64,000 nucleotides of DNA from Paucibacter aquatile (GTDB taxonomy: Bacteria; Pseudomonadota; Gammaproteobacteria; Burkholderiales; Burkholderiaceae_C). Location of the stretch: contig NZ_POSP01000003.1 in assembly GCF_002885975.1 (NCBI RefSeq), forward strand, positions 2,728,001 to 2,792,000, written 5' to 3'. The notes under the pieces are model-generated. The model had not been told where the DNA came from and made no database searches. It saw only the letters and a program-made list of their open reading frames with translations. A program made the position numbers and the translations under genes. Numbering within the stretch: position 1 is the stretch's first letter; every line of letters begins with the position of its first letter. Shown here one piece after another: positions 36,928 through 44,700 of this stretch.

Positions 36928-37571
36928 GACATCTCCTTGGGATGAGGTGCTTCATCTGCAGGGGCCGGCGCGAACTGCCGGTCCAGGGCATCAATCTCGC
37001 GCTGGTAGCGCCGCGCTGCACGCAAGTTCAACGCCACGATGGCGATGAACAGCAAGAGGGCGGCGGCATGCGTCAGCGTGAACATCGTCTCCATGCCGCG
37101 GCCGGCCAGCTCGGTTTCGCGGCCCCAAAGGAACAGCCAGAAGCCGGGCAGCAGCGGGCCGATGTACCAGAGCCAGACCGAGCGCACCGCATCGCGCTGG
37201 CGCAGCAGCTCTGCGCGGTGAAATGCAGCCCAGTCCTGGCCCAGGGCCTCGGGCGGCAGCGCGCGGCAGGAGGCGCGGCGTTGCAGTTGTTGCAGCACGA
37301 CCAGGGTGCCCAGCACCACCAGCAAGGCGCCCAGCTTGGTCAGCCAGAAGGGGAAGAGCCAGATGTAGAAGGCGTAGACGGGGATCACGAACAGGCCTCC
37401 GGCCAGGTACTCGACACGGTTGCGCCGTGCCACGCGGCTCTGCAGGGCGCTGGAGCGGCGACGCAACTCGTCGGCGCTCAAGTCCAGGGGCGACAGCGCC
37501 TGGGCGTGCCAGAGCTGCTGCCAGGGCTCGCCCGAGGCGGGCAAGGCGTCAGGCTTGTGCGGATGGTTCAT
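36924..37571 (-). CDS. Four-helix membrane protein, candidate anti-sigma factor
   Basis: Unclassified membrane protein of 215 residues. An N-terminal hydrophilic region (about 1-52; PWQQLWHAQALSPLDLSADE and an arginine-rich helix) is followed by two hydrophobic segments (about 57-93), a linker, a third (about 131-150) and a fourth (about 166-187), then a charged tail. It overlaps both the sigma-factor gene upstream and the hydrolase gene downstream by ATGA. Position and topology fit a membrane-bound regulator of the sigma factor. No known anti-sigma motif is recognised, so the role is inference. Confidence 0.72.
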   Translation of the reverse strand: MNHPHKPDALPASGEPWQQLWHAQALSPLDLSADELRRRSSALQSRVARRNRVEYLAGGLFVIPVYAFYIWLFPFWLTKLGALLVVLGTLVVLQQLQRRASCRALPPEALGQDWAAFHRAELLRQRDAVRSVWLWYIGPLLPGFWLFLWGRETELAGRGMETMFTLTHAAALLLFIAIVALNLRAARRYQREIDALDRQFAPAPADEAPHPKEMS

Positions 37572-38173
37572 GGAGCAGTCCTCCCGGCCTGGTGCTTGGC
37601 GGCAAGCAAGGCCTTGATGCGGTGGATCTTGGTGGCGACATGGCGTGCGCTGAGTCCGGTGACCTCGCCGATGGCGGCGGCGTCCAGGCCTTCGAGGTAG
37701 AGCAGCATCAGCTGCCGGTCGGGCATGCGCAGGCGGTGGATCCAGGCCAGGATGCGGTCCAGGTCCAGGCGGCGATCGGTGTTGTGCACGGCGGCGCCCT
37801 GGTCGCTGAGCATCTGGGATTCGGCCTCCTGCAGCTGCTCCAGATCCAGGCACAGACCCTGGCGCTCGAAGCGGCGCAGGCTGGCCTGCACATGGCTGGC
37901 ACCGACGTTGTGCGCCACCCGGTAAACCCAGGTGCGCAGGCTGCAGTTGCCTTGAAAGGCCGCCAGGCTTTGCCAGAGGGCCAGCTGCAGCTCCTGGTTC
38001 AGCTCCTGGCGTTTGGCCTCGTCACGCTCGTAGCCCACCATGAAGCGGGCCAGCTCGGCGCCGTGCAGGGCCAGGGCCTGGCGGTAGCGCTCGGCCTGCA
38101 GCTCGGCGCTGGCGGGTGGCAGCGGGAGGGACGGCGGAAGGGGCGGCGGCGGCTCGGGGTTGTTGTTCTTCAT
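37568..38173 (-). CDS. ECF-type RNA polymerase sigma factor
   Basis: Sigma-70-family extracytoplasmic-function factor of 201 residues. Region 2 is seen in ELNQELQLALWQSLAAFQGNCSLRTWVYRVAHN (read as region 2.1-2.4, about 57-90), region 4 in LRMPDRQLMLLYLEGLDAAAIGEVTGLS followed by HVATKIHRIKALL. A proline-rich N-terminal 24 residues is unusual. It is translationally coupled to a membrane protein and a serine hydrolase. On the minus strand upstream, TGTAAGAAAT (38257-38248) and GACTG (38234-38230) are 13 bases apart and could be an autoregulated promoter, though this is not established. Confidence 0.9.
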   Translation of the reverse strand: MKNNNPEPPPPLPPSLPLPPASAELQAERYRQALALHGAELARFMVGYERDEAKRQELNQELQLALWQSLAAFQGNCSLRTWVYRVAHNVGASHVQASLRRFERQGLCLDLEQLQEAESQMLSDQGAAVHNTDRRLDLDRILAWIHRLRMPDRQLMLLYLEGLDAAAIGEVTGLSARHVATKIHRIKALLAAKHQAGRTAP

Positions 38174-38311
38174 GCAAGGGTCCAGGCTCGGGCGTTGAAC
38201 ACGAGGCGCGCCAGCGCCTTCGATTCAGGCAGTCCCCGGTCGGCAGGATTTCTTACACCGTCTTGTGCGGGGCTTGAAATGAGCCCGCACAGCCTCACGT
38301 CACTGAGCATC

Positions 38312-38734
38312 ATGCTGATCACCTGCCCCCACTGCCTGAGCAAGAACCGCGTGCCCGACGAGCGCGCGGCCCAAGACCCGGTCTGCGGCCGCTGCGGCCA
38401 AGCCCTGCTCAGCGGCGAGGTGCTGGCGCTGAGCGAGGCCAATTTCGACCGCGTCGTCAGCGGCAGCGAGCTGCCGGTGCTGGTCGATTTCTGGGCGCCA
38501 TGGTGCGGCCCCTGCCGGCAGATGGCGCCGCAGTTCGCCACCGCCGCGCGCCAGCTCAAGGGTCAGGCCTTGCTCGTCAAGGTCAACAGCGACGAGGCAC
38601 CCCAGCTCTCGCAGCGCTTTGGCATCCGCAGCATCCCCACCCTGATCCAGCTGCAGGGCGGGCAGGAGCTGCAGCGCATCAGCGGCGCACTCTCGGCCGC
38701 GCAGATCCTGGGCTGGATTCAGCAGCGCGGCTGA
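38312..38734 (+). CDS. trxC: Thioredoxin 2 (zinc-ribbon thioredoxin)
   Basis: Cytoplasmic disulfide reductase of 140 residues. The N-terminal zinc ribbon has C5, C8 (CPHC) and C25, C28 (CGRC), and the thioredoxin domain carries W-C65-G-P-C68 with the cis-proline in GIRSIPTLI. Length and order match TrxC. ATG 38312 gives the normal N-terminus; an in-frame ATG at 38279 would add eleven residues. It is divergent from the sigma-factor operon, so the two may share control in the 105 bases between them. Confidence 0.94.
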   Translation: MLITCPHCLSKNRVPDERAAQDPVCGRCGQALLSGEVLALSEANFDRVVSGSELPVLVDFWAPWCGPCRQMAPQFATAARQLKGQALLVKVNSDEAPQLSQRFGIRSIPTLIQLQGGQELQRISGALSAAQILGWIQQRG

Positions 38735-38752
38735 ATCACATTCCCGGGGCCC

Positions 38753-40225
38753 TCAGGCCCAACGGCCCACCGGCATGGCCGGCGCAGAAGCCAGCACCAG
38801 GCGCTGCCAGCGGTAGCGCGCAAGAGCCAGCACCAGCAGCAGCACCAGGCCAATCTGCGCCAGGATGGGCAGGCCCAGCCATTGCAGGCCCTGCAGCGCC
38901 AGCACCATCACGGAAGCCGCGCCGAAGGGCAGAAGGGCGCGGTGACTGTTGGGCGGGCGCTCGCGCGACCAATCGCGCAGCACCACGGTGCAGCCAAACA
39001 CCAGATACGCCAAACACAGGTGCACACCCAACCAGCTCAAGGACTGCGGCCCTGGGAACTGCTGCAAGGCCGCGCACAGCAGCAGGGCAATGCCCACCGC
39101 CCACATCAGCTGGCTCAGCAGGCGACGTGCCAACATGCGGTTCAAGACCTGGCCACGCGGTGCGCCGGGCAGCAGAATCAACAAGGCCTGCTCGCGCCGG
39201 CTGCGGTGCAGATTGGCCGGCACCGTCAGCAGCACGCCCAGGCACATGCTGGCAAAACCGAAGGACAGGCCCATGGTGCCGTGCTGGGTCAGCCCCTGCC
39301 AGAACTCCGGTTGACCCCAGCCCATGGTGGCAAACACCAGCATCAGCAAGCCCAGCATCACCGTGATCGAACTGAGCTGGCAGGTCCAGTGCGCCTGACC
39401 CAGGCTGACCAGATCGATGCGCGCCATCACGCTGGCCGGCGTGGGCCGGGCCTGCCGCATCAAGCGGCGCGTCCACAGCGGCTGCATCCAGCGGAAGACC
39501 TGACCCAGGTGGTCAAGGGGCGCATTGATCTCGGCATGCGAGGCCACGCCCAGGGACTGCGACTCGAACAGGCGGCGCCACTTCTGGCGCGCCTGGAATT
39601 GCCGGCTGTGCTGCGAGCCACCACTCTGGAACAGGCTGGCCAGGCCCAGGGGGAGCAGCAAGAGCGCGAGCAGGTTCAAGCTCCAGGGCGCCTGCTGTTG
39701 CCAGTCCAGCAGCGTGCTCCAAACAATCATCACGGGCATGAACTTCCCCCACCAAGGCATGAGAAACAGCACCAAAGTGCCCCAGAACCAGAGTTGCACC
39801 CAACGTGAACACAGAGCCAACAGAAAGAGCAGCAAGGCCATCCCCGCGAGCCAAATCGCGCCGCCGGGAAACTGACTCGCCAACAAGGCCGCGCAGATCG
39901 CTGTGGTGAGCAGGTAACTGAGTACGGCCACGGATTTCAGCCGCCGCACATGACCGGGCACGAGGCGCGCCGCATGTGGGTGGTTCTGCACCAGCAAGCC
40001 GTTGAAAACGACATACCAAGGCACGGCCACCACGCAGGCCGCGACCACCACGGCCACACGCCAGGCCAGCTCGGGGCGTGTCAGCCAGAAGCTGATGCCC
40101 AGGGCGAGGCCAAAACCCAGCACGCTCAAACCCCAGCCGATGTAGAACGCCAGCAGCGAGGCATTGCGCTGCATCTGCCACGGCGCCAGCAGCAGCGGAC
40201 GGTATTGCGACCAGAGCGCGCCCAT
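38753..40225 (-). CDS. Large membrane protein, probable permease of the adjacent ABC ATPase
   Basis: Membrane protein of 490 residues with about twelve hydrophobic segments in two clusters around a central soluble part (about 205-265, GSQHSRQFQARQKWRR). No named family is recognised. It starts two bases after the ABC ATPase gene, so it is almost certainly the membrane partner in a GntR-controlled ABC exporter. It ends 18 bases from trxC, tail to tail. The operon type resembles YtrA-controlled ABC systems that respond to envelope-active compounds. Confidence 0.8.
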   Translation of the reverse strand: MGALWSQYRPLLLAPWQMQRNASLLAFYIGWGLSVLGFGLALGISFWLTRPELAWRVAVVVAACVVAVPWYVVFNGLLVQNHPHAARLVPGHVRRLKSVAVLSYLLTTAICAALLASQFPGGAIWLAGMALLLFLLALCSRWVQLWFWGTLVLFLMPWWGKFMPVMIVWSTLLDWQQQAPWSLNLLALLLLPLGLASLFQSGGSQHSRQFQARQKWRRLFESQSLGVASHAEINAPLDHLGQVFRWMQPLWTRRLMRQARPTPASVMARIDLVSLGQAHWTCQLSSITVMLGLLMLVFATMGWGQPEFWQGLTQHGTMGLSFGFASMCLGVLLTVPANLHRSRREQALLILLPGAPRGQVLNRMLARRLLSQLMWAVGIALLLCAALQQFPGPQSLSWLGVHLCLAYLVFGCTVVLRDWSRERPPNSHRALLPFGAASVMVLALQGLQWLGLPILAQIGLVLLLVLALARYRWQRLVLASAPAMPVGRWA

Positions 40226-40227
40226 GA

Positions 40228-41175
40228 TCAGGTCAGCTCCACAAACAGGTCTTCGAGGTTCAGGGCCTGCACGCTCAAACCCGGCCCGTCCTGCGGCGCC
40301 TGGCCCGGCGCAAAGCGCAGCAGGCAGCGCTCGCGGCCATCGGCCTGGGTCTGGCGGCGCAGCAACTCGGCGCTGCCGCCGGCCAGCACAGCCTGGATCG
40401 CCGTGCTGGAGCCGAGCACCAGGCGCACCTCTTCCAGCAAGCTGTCCAGCGGCGCCTGCACCGCGATGCGGCCTTGCTGCAAAAAGGCCAGGTTGAAGGC
40501 GACGCGCTCCAGGTCCGACAGGATGTGGGTGGAGAACACCACCGTCGTGCCGCGGTCCAGCACCTGATCGACCAGCTCGCGCAGGAAGTCGCGCCGGCCC
40601 ACCGGGTCCAGGCTGGCCACGGGCTCATCCAGCACCAGCAGATCGGGCTCATGGGCCAAGGCGCGGATGATGGACAGGCGCTGCTGCTGGCCACCCGAGA
40701 GGCGCGAGATCATCTGGTCGCGCGGAATGTCCCAGCGCGAGAGCAGGCCCTCGACCTTGGTCTCGTTCCAGCGCGGGTAAAAGCTCTTGAAGTAGGCCAG
40801 CAGCTGGCGCGCGGTGAAGCCCTCGAACAGATCGCTGTGCTGCGGCACATAGCCGATGCGGGCGCGGGCAGCATCGTCCAGCGCGGTGGCGGCTTGGCCG
40901 AACAGCTGCACCTGGCCAGACTGGGTTTCACGCAGGCCCAGCAGCGCCTCCAGCAAGCTGGTCTTGCCGGCGCCGTTGCGGCCCAGCAGACCCACCACCT
41001 GGCCGGGCTGCAGCTGCCAGCTCAGCTGCTGCAACACCGCCTTCGAGCCGTAGCTCAGCGAGATGTCGCGCACATCGGCCGTCAGGCTGGCGGAGCCATC
41101 CAGCGAATCGGTCGCCGCCAAAACAGGCGCCGAGGCCGACGAGGAAGAAGAAGTAGACACAAGAACTGCGCTCAT
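40228..41175 (-). CDS. ABC transporter ATP-binding protein
   Basis: ATPase subunit of 315 residues. Walker A is GLLGRNGAGKTS (about 62-73), the Q-loop is in YVPQHSDLFEG, the signature is LSGGQQQR and Walker B LLVLDEPVASLDP, with the switch His in STHIL. A serine-rich N-terminal 30 residues precede the domain, and about 80 extra residues follow it. Its ATG overlaps the GntR gene stop (ATGA) and it ends two bases before the permease start. The complex probably exports a lipid, peptide or drug. Confidence 0.93.
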   Translation of the reverse strand: MSAVLVSTSSSSSASAPVLAATDSLDGSASLTADVRDISLSYGSKAVLQQLSWQLQPGQVVGLLGRNGAGKTSLLEALLGLRETQSGQVQLFGQAATALDDAARARIGYVPQHSDLFEGFTARQLLAYFKSFYPRWNETKVEGLLSRWDIPRDQMISRLSGGQQQRLSIIRALAHEPDLLVLDEPVASLDPVGRRDFLRELVDQVLDRGTTVVFSTHILSDLERVAFNLAFLQQGRIAVQAPLDSLLEEVRLVLGSSTAIQAVLAGGSAELLRRQTQADGRERCLLRFAPGQAPQDGPGLSVQALNLEDLFVELT

Positions 41176-41600
41176 GAGGACGCTCCCTCTTGGAGAAGAA
41201 TGGATTCAAACAACTTCAGGGCGGCCGCGGCGGGCAGCTCCAGCTGGCGGGCCTGGGCCGCGGCTTCGCTCAGCACCGGGCGCAAGAGCTCGATGCGCTC
41301 GGCCCGCGGCTGGGCTTTCTGGTGCTGGGCCGCCACCCGCATGGCCAGGCCGCGGCGGCGCTCCAGCAAGCCCTCGGCCTCCAGCAGGCTGTAGGCCTTG
41401 GACACCGTCATCGGATGCACGGCCAGCTGCGAGGCCACCTCGCGCACCGAGGGCATCTCCTGCCCGGCCACCAGCTGACCGCTGGCCACGCAACGGCGCA
41501 GCTGCTCGACCATCTGGCGGTAAATGGGCTCGGTCGATCCGGTGTTGATGCGGAAGGCGAACGGGCTGTGGTCGGGATCGTGGGGATCAGGGGGCGACAA
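41172..41600 (-). CDS. GntR family (YtrA subfamily) regulator
   Basis: Short GntR regulator of 142 residues with a winged helix (EPIYRQMVEQLRRCVASG, MPSVREVASQLAVHPMTVSKAYSLLEAEGLLERRRG) and only a small helical C-terminus, as in the YtrA group that controls linked ABC operons. It begins at TTG 41600, with GGAGG four to five bases upstream. A perfect palindrome overlaps its -10 element. It should repress its own operon until a signal, in relatives often a cell-wall-active agent, releases it. Confidence 0.92.
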   Translation of the reverse strand: MSPPDPHDPDHSPFAFRINTGSTEPIYRQMVEQLRRCVASGQLVAGQEMPSVREVASQLAVHPMTVSKAYSLLEAEGLLERRRGLAMRVAAQHQKAQPRAERIELLRPVLSEAAAQARQLELPAAAALKLFESILLQEGASS

Positions 41601-41649
41601 GGAACCTCCGGCGTGTCGAACACACGCCGCAGCAGGTTTCGCTGTCAGC

Positions 41650-41689
41650 GTGTACTAGTATCGTAGTACACCTAGGCGGACTTGTGCAA
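41650..41689 (-). promoter_or_regulatory. Promoter and perfect operator palindrome of the GntR-ABC operon
   Basis: GTGTACTA (41650-41657), six bases, TAGTACAC (41664-41671): an eight-base perfect inverted repeat. On the minus strand TTGCAC (41689-41684) and TACGAT (41665-41660) are spaced by 18 bases, and the -10 lies inside the palindrome. This is the standard layout for autorepression by a YtrA-type GntR dimer. Confidence 0.75.
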
Positions 41690-41766
41690 GTGCCATCGAT
41701 GCAGCCAGCTCACCAGCCGGGGGCGCCGCGTCGGAGCCGCGAAGAAACCCGAAGCCGAAGAGAGAC

Positions 41767-42315
41767 TTACAAGGGCCGCGGTGCCCCGCACTCGAGGCCG
41801 CTCAGGCCGGCCTCGCGCACCAAGGCCTCCAGGGCCTGCTTGCCGGCCTCGTTGACGTAGATGCGAACCGGCGCGGTCAACGGGTCCTTGAACACCAGGG
41901 CGGTGTCCGGCAGGCGGCTCTCGTCGAAGGCCTCCAGCCGGAGGCCGCCATCGTCAAAGCGCTGCGAACGCTGCAGATCGACGCAGTCCAGGCGCTGCGT
42001 CACATTGAAGAACCAGCGGGGCTCGCCCTCGCAATCGAGCTCGAGCATCTGCCCGAAGGGGCTCAGAAATGGCCCCAGGGCCTCACGCGCGCGGGCATTG
42101 AGCACCAAGGCCCCGGGCACCAGCAGGCCCACATCGGCGCGCGGCTTCTGCTGCTTCTTGCGCGGCTCGACCACATAGCCAACCCGGGGCCGGTCCTGCC
42201 AATCCTTGGCCGTGCCGTCGGTGTCGAACAGCTGTTCTTCGATGTTGTCGTAATCGCGCGAGACCAGCACGGCGAACTCATTCACGGCGGCACAACGCAG
42301 TTCCCAAATCGCCAT
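41767..42315 (-). CDS. Imm11-family (DUF1629) immunity protein
   Basis: Predicted cytoplasmic immunity protein of 182 residues. It opens with MAIWELRCA, and the family core is visible in EPRWFFNVTQRLDCVDLQRSQ, preceded by FGQMLELDCEG and followed by LVFKDP. Imm11 proteins neutralise polymorphic nuclease toxins. It starts 15 bases after the AHH nuclease gene on the same strand, the usual toxin-first order. A GGGGG stretch upstream of the ATG could be its ribosome site. Confidence 0.85.
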   Translation of the reverse strand: MAIWELRCAAVNEFAVLVSRDYDNIEEQLFDTDGTAKDWQDRPRVGYVVEPRKKQQKPRADVGLLVPGALVLNARAREALGPFLSPFGQMLELDCEGEPRWFFNVTQRLDCVDLQRSQRFDDGGLRLEAFDESRLPDTALVFKDPLTAPVRIYVNEAGKQALEALVREAGLSGLECGAPRPL

Positions 42316-42330
42316 CTCAGCGCCCCCAAC

Positions 42331-42951
42331 TCACCAAGGAAAGACACCGGCCAGCAAATCGGCCTTGATGCCGCGCAGGCGCGACCGGCCGGTCTGGGCC
42401 TCGGTCTTGGGCACCAGGCGCAGCCGCGCATACACCGACGCATGATAGAGCGCGGTGTGGATCGGGCCGTGCTGCGGCGCGGCCGGATGGCCGGCCAAGC
42501 TCTGGCCCGCGCGGCGCGGCAGGAACACGCCGTTGTCGGCGTCGTTGATGGCGATGAACCAATCGAACAGCTTTTTGCGCGAGGGCTCGGCCTGCTCATC
42601 GCGCAGGGCGACGATGTGGTGGGCGCAGGCCTGCGCCGGCCGCGGGCTGCCGGACTGCGTCACCAGATTGCTCGCCAGGCGGCGGCGGTGGTTGTAGTCG
42701 GTGCGCCGCGCATGGGCCAGCAACTGCTGGGCGGAGATGGGCAGCTCGGTCACGCCATTCTGGTAGCGCACCCGCTGCTTGTTCTCCGCCAGCACGATCG
42801 CATTGCGAATCTCGTAGCTGTTGGCCTGGCGGTCATTGGCCGCAATCTGATTGATGCGGGTGGTCAGATCCATCATGCCTTCGGCAGGATCCGTGAGCGT
42901 GGCCGGTGGCGCCAGCTTGGGGTGGTTCGAAGCCAAGATTGCCTCCTCCAT
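42331..42951 (-). CDS. AHH-domain nuclease toxin
   Basis: Predicted endonuclease toxin of 206 residues with a C-terminal AHH domain (HNH/endonuclease VII superfamily): A110-H111-H112 (ACAHHIV), N140 in DNGVFLP, and H161, H165 and Y169 in HGPIHTALYH. These are the ordered conserved points of that family. There is no signal peptide, PAAR, VgrG, RHS repeat or other delivery domain; the N-terminal 100 residues are helical and unclassified. ATG 42951 has no clear ribosome site, so the gene could be the surviving C-terminus of a longer toxin. Paired with an Imm11 immunity gene. Confidence 0.87.
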   Translation of the reverse strand: MEEAILASNHPKLAPPATLTDPAEGMMDLTTRINQIAANDRQANSYEIRNAIVLAENKQRVRYQNGVTELPISAQQLLAHARRTDYNHRRRLASNLVTQSGSPRPAQACAHHIVALRDEQAEPSRKKLFDWFIAINDADNGVFLPRRAGQSLAGHPAAPQHGPIHTALYHASVYARLRLVPKTEAQTGRSRLRGIKADLLAGVFPW

Positions 42952-43077
42952 GGCTGCAGGGCAAAGGCCGCAGCCAAGCGCCGCAGCGCCTCCACAAAGA
43001 GGCGGGCAAAGTGTGCCATGCGAGCCGGGCGCGGCAGGCCGGGCTAACGCCCGGTTACATCTGCACCCCGCGGAATC

Positions 43078-43614
43078 TCAAATGGAAAGCGCCACGCCCA
43101 TGCGGCGCTCGAGATAGTCCACATTCGGACCGTAGCTGCGTAGCTTGGCCGCGAGATCCGGCCCCAGCGGTGAGGGCAGAAAACCCCAACGCCCCCAGAA
43201 GGCCGCCGAGTTCTGCACCGCGATCAAGCAGGCGCGGTCCAGGCCGCTGGCTTCCAGGCGCGCCAGGAATCGTTGCACCAAGGCTTGCGCCAGGCCGGTG
43301 CCGCGCGCCCTGGGGTCGACCGACAGGTCATGCAGATACAGGCAGTCCGGCTGCTCGGGCAGCACGCACTCCAGGGCATCCAGCGGCGGCGGCGATTCGG
43401 CCCGCCACGGCAGCGCGAACAGATAGGCCACCAAGCCTGCGGTCGAGGTGCCTTCCGCCACCCAGCAATGCTCAGGCGCGGCCTGCAGCTTGGCCGCCAG
43501 AGAGGCCTCGGACTCGGGCACCAGCTCGGTGAAACAAGCGGCCTGGATGCGCAGCACCTCGGCCAGGTCGGCGGGCTGCATGGGGCGGATCAGATACGGG
43601 GACGACGAAGACAT
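43078..43614 (-). CDS. GNAT family N-acetyltransferase
   Basis: Acetyl-CoA-dependent acyltransferase domain protein of 178 residues. The fold is shown by LIRPMQPADLAEVLRIQ, the beta-strand 4 CLYLHDLSVDPRARGTGLAQALV with the acetyl-CoA loop RARGTG, and a late NSAAFWGRWGF. The substrate is unknown. ATG 43614 is used; a TTG codon just before it is also possible, and no ribosome site is apparent. It stands alone between the toxin pair and the DUF817 gene. Confidence 0.88.
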   Translation of the reverse strand: MSSSSPYLIRPMQPADLAEVLRIQAACFTELVPESEASLAAKLQAAPEHCWVAEGTSTAGLVAYLFALPWRAESPPPLDALECVLPEQPDCLYLHDLSVDPRARGTGLAQALVQRFLARLEASGLDRACLIAVQNSAAFWGRWGFLPSPLGPDLAAKLRSYGPNVDYLERRMGVALSI

Positions 43615-43750
43615 CAATCAAAAAAGACAAACAGGCACACATCGATCAGGCCGAGACACGCGGCGCCAGGGCATACCCAAGCCACCGCGCGCTGGCGAAG
43701 CCCGCGATTGTCGGCGCTGGCGGCGCGCGGCGGTGGAGCGCCGCCTCCAA

Positions 43751-44623
43751 TCAGTCGGGCACCTGCACCCGCTGACGGATGTGCTTGAGCTGCACCACCA
43801 AGGTGAAGCTGATCAAGACCAGCAGGCTCCAGGAGCTCCACTTGCTCATATGCACCCGCGCCCAAGCCCCGAGCTGGTGCGGATAGGACCACAGCCCAAA
43901 GAAGGTGCCCAGGTTCTCGGCCAGCCAGATGAAAAATGCCACCAGCACCAGGCCCAGCCACAGCGGCATGCGCAACTCTCGCTGCTGCGGCCGGAACAGG
44001 ATCTGGCTGCGCGCATACAAACCCAGGGCACCGGCGGCCAGGTACCAACGCACATCCACCCAGAAATGCTGGGTGAAGAAGTTCAGGTAAATCGCCAAGG
44101 CCATCAAACCCGCCATCCAGTAAGGCGGGTGATGCAGCACCCGCAGCTGCAACAGACGCCAGGCCTGGATGATGTAGCTGCCCACCGCTGCATACATGAA
44201 GCCTGCGAACAAGGGCACGCCCAAGAGCTTGGTGTAGGCGAAGTCGGGATACGACCAGGACTTCACCGCCGCCGAGGTCTTGAAGACCTCGAGCGCAAAG
44301 CCGAGCACATGGAACAGGCCGATGGCCTTGAGCTCATCGCGTGACTCGCGCCCGCTGATCACCATGCCGGCCTGGATCAGCAAGGCAATCAGCAAGAGCA
44401 GGTCATAGCGAGGCAGACTCCACAAGCCCGCCCGCGGGACGCAAAAAACCGCCGCGAAAAACAGGCCGGCGAACAGACAGGCCTGCGCCTCCTTGCTCAC
44501 AAAGCCCCAGAGCTCCCAGACCCACAGGCGCAGCCGGCCCGAACCAGGGCTGGGCTCGCGCACGCTCACCTCATCAGGGCACCCAGGCTCGGCGCGGGGC
44601 GGGGGGTTCGGGTGCTGGGTCAT
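43751..44623 (-). CDS. DUF817 integral membrane protein
   Basis: Membrane protein of 290 residues with about eight hydrophobic segments. The DUF817 hallmark ELKAIGLFHVLGFALEVFKTS and SWSYPDFAYTKLLGVPLFAGFMYAAVGSYI is present, as are NFFTQHFWVD and WLAENLGTFFGLWSYP. The family has no established function. It is divergent from the rlhA gene, with 77 bases between the starts. Confidence 0.88.
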   Translation of the reverse strand: MTQHPNPPPRAEPGCPDEVSVREPSPGSGRLRLWVWELWGFVSKEAQACLFAGLFFAAVFCVPRAGLWSLPRYDLLLLIALLIQAGMVISGRESRDELKAIGLFHVLGFALEVFKTSAAVKSWSYPDFAYTKLLGVPLFAGFMYAAVGSYIIQAWRLLQLRVLHHPPYWMAGLMALAIYLNFFTQHFWVDVRWYLAAGALGLYARSQILFRPQQRELRMPLWLGLVLVAFFIWLAENLGTFFGLWSYPHQLGAWARVHMSKWSSWSLLVLISFTLVVQLKHIRQRVQVPD

Positions 44624-44700
44624 GAGGCCATTCTCGTCGCGGCAGCCAGGGTTTGAGCCCGCAGCTTAGCCGCAGCCGACTCTCTAAAATCGCGCCCATC

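Noticed and set aside
43043..43061. CCGGGC-TAA-CGCCCGG hairpin between the GNAT and AHH genes
   Set aside because: It lacks a T run on either strand and could not be tied to a gene end with confidence.
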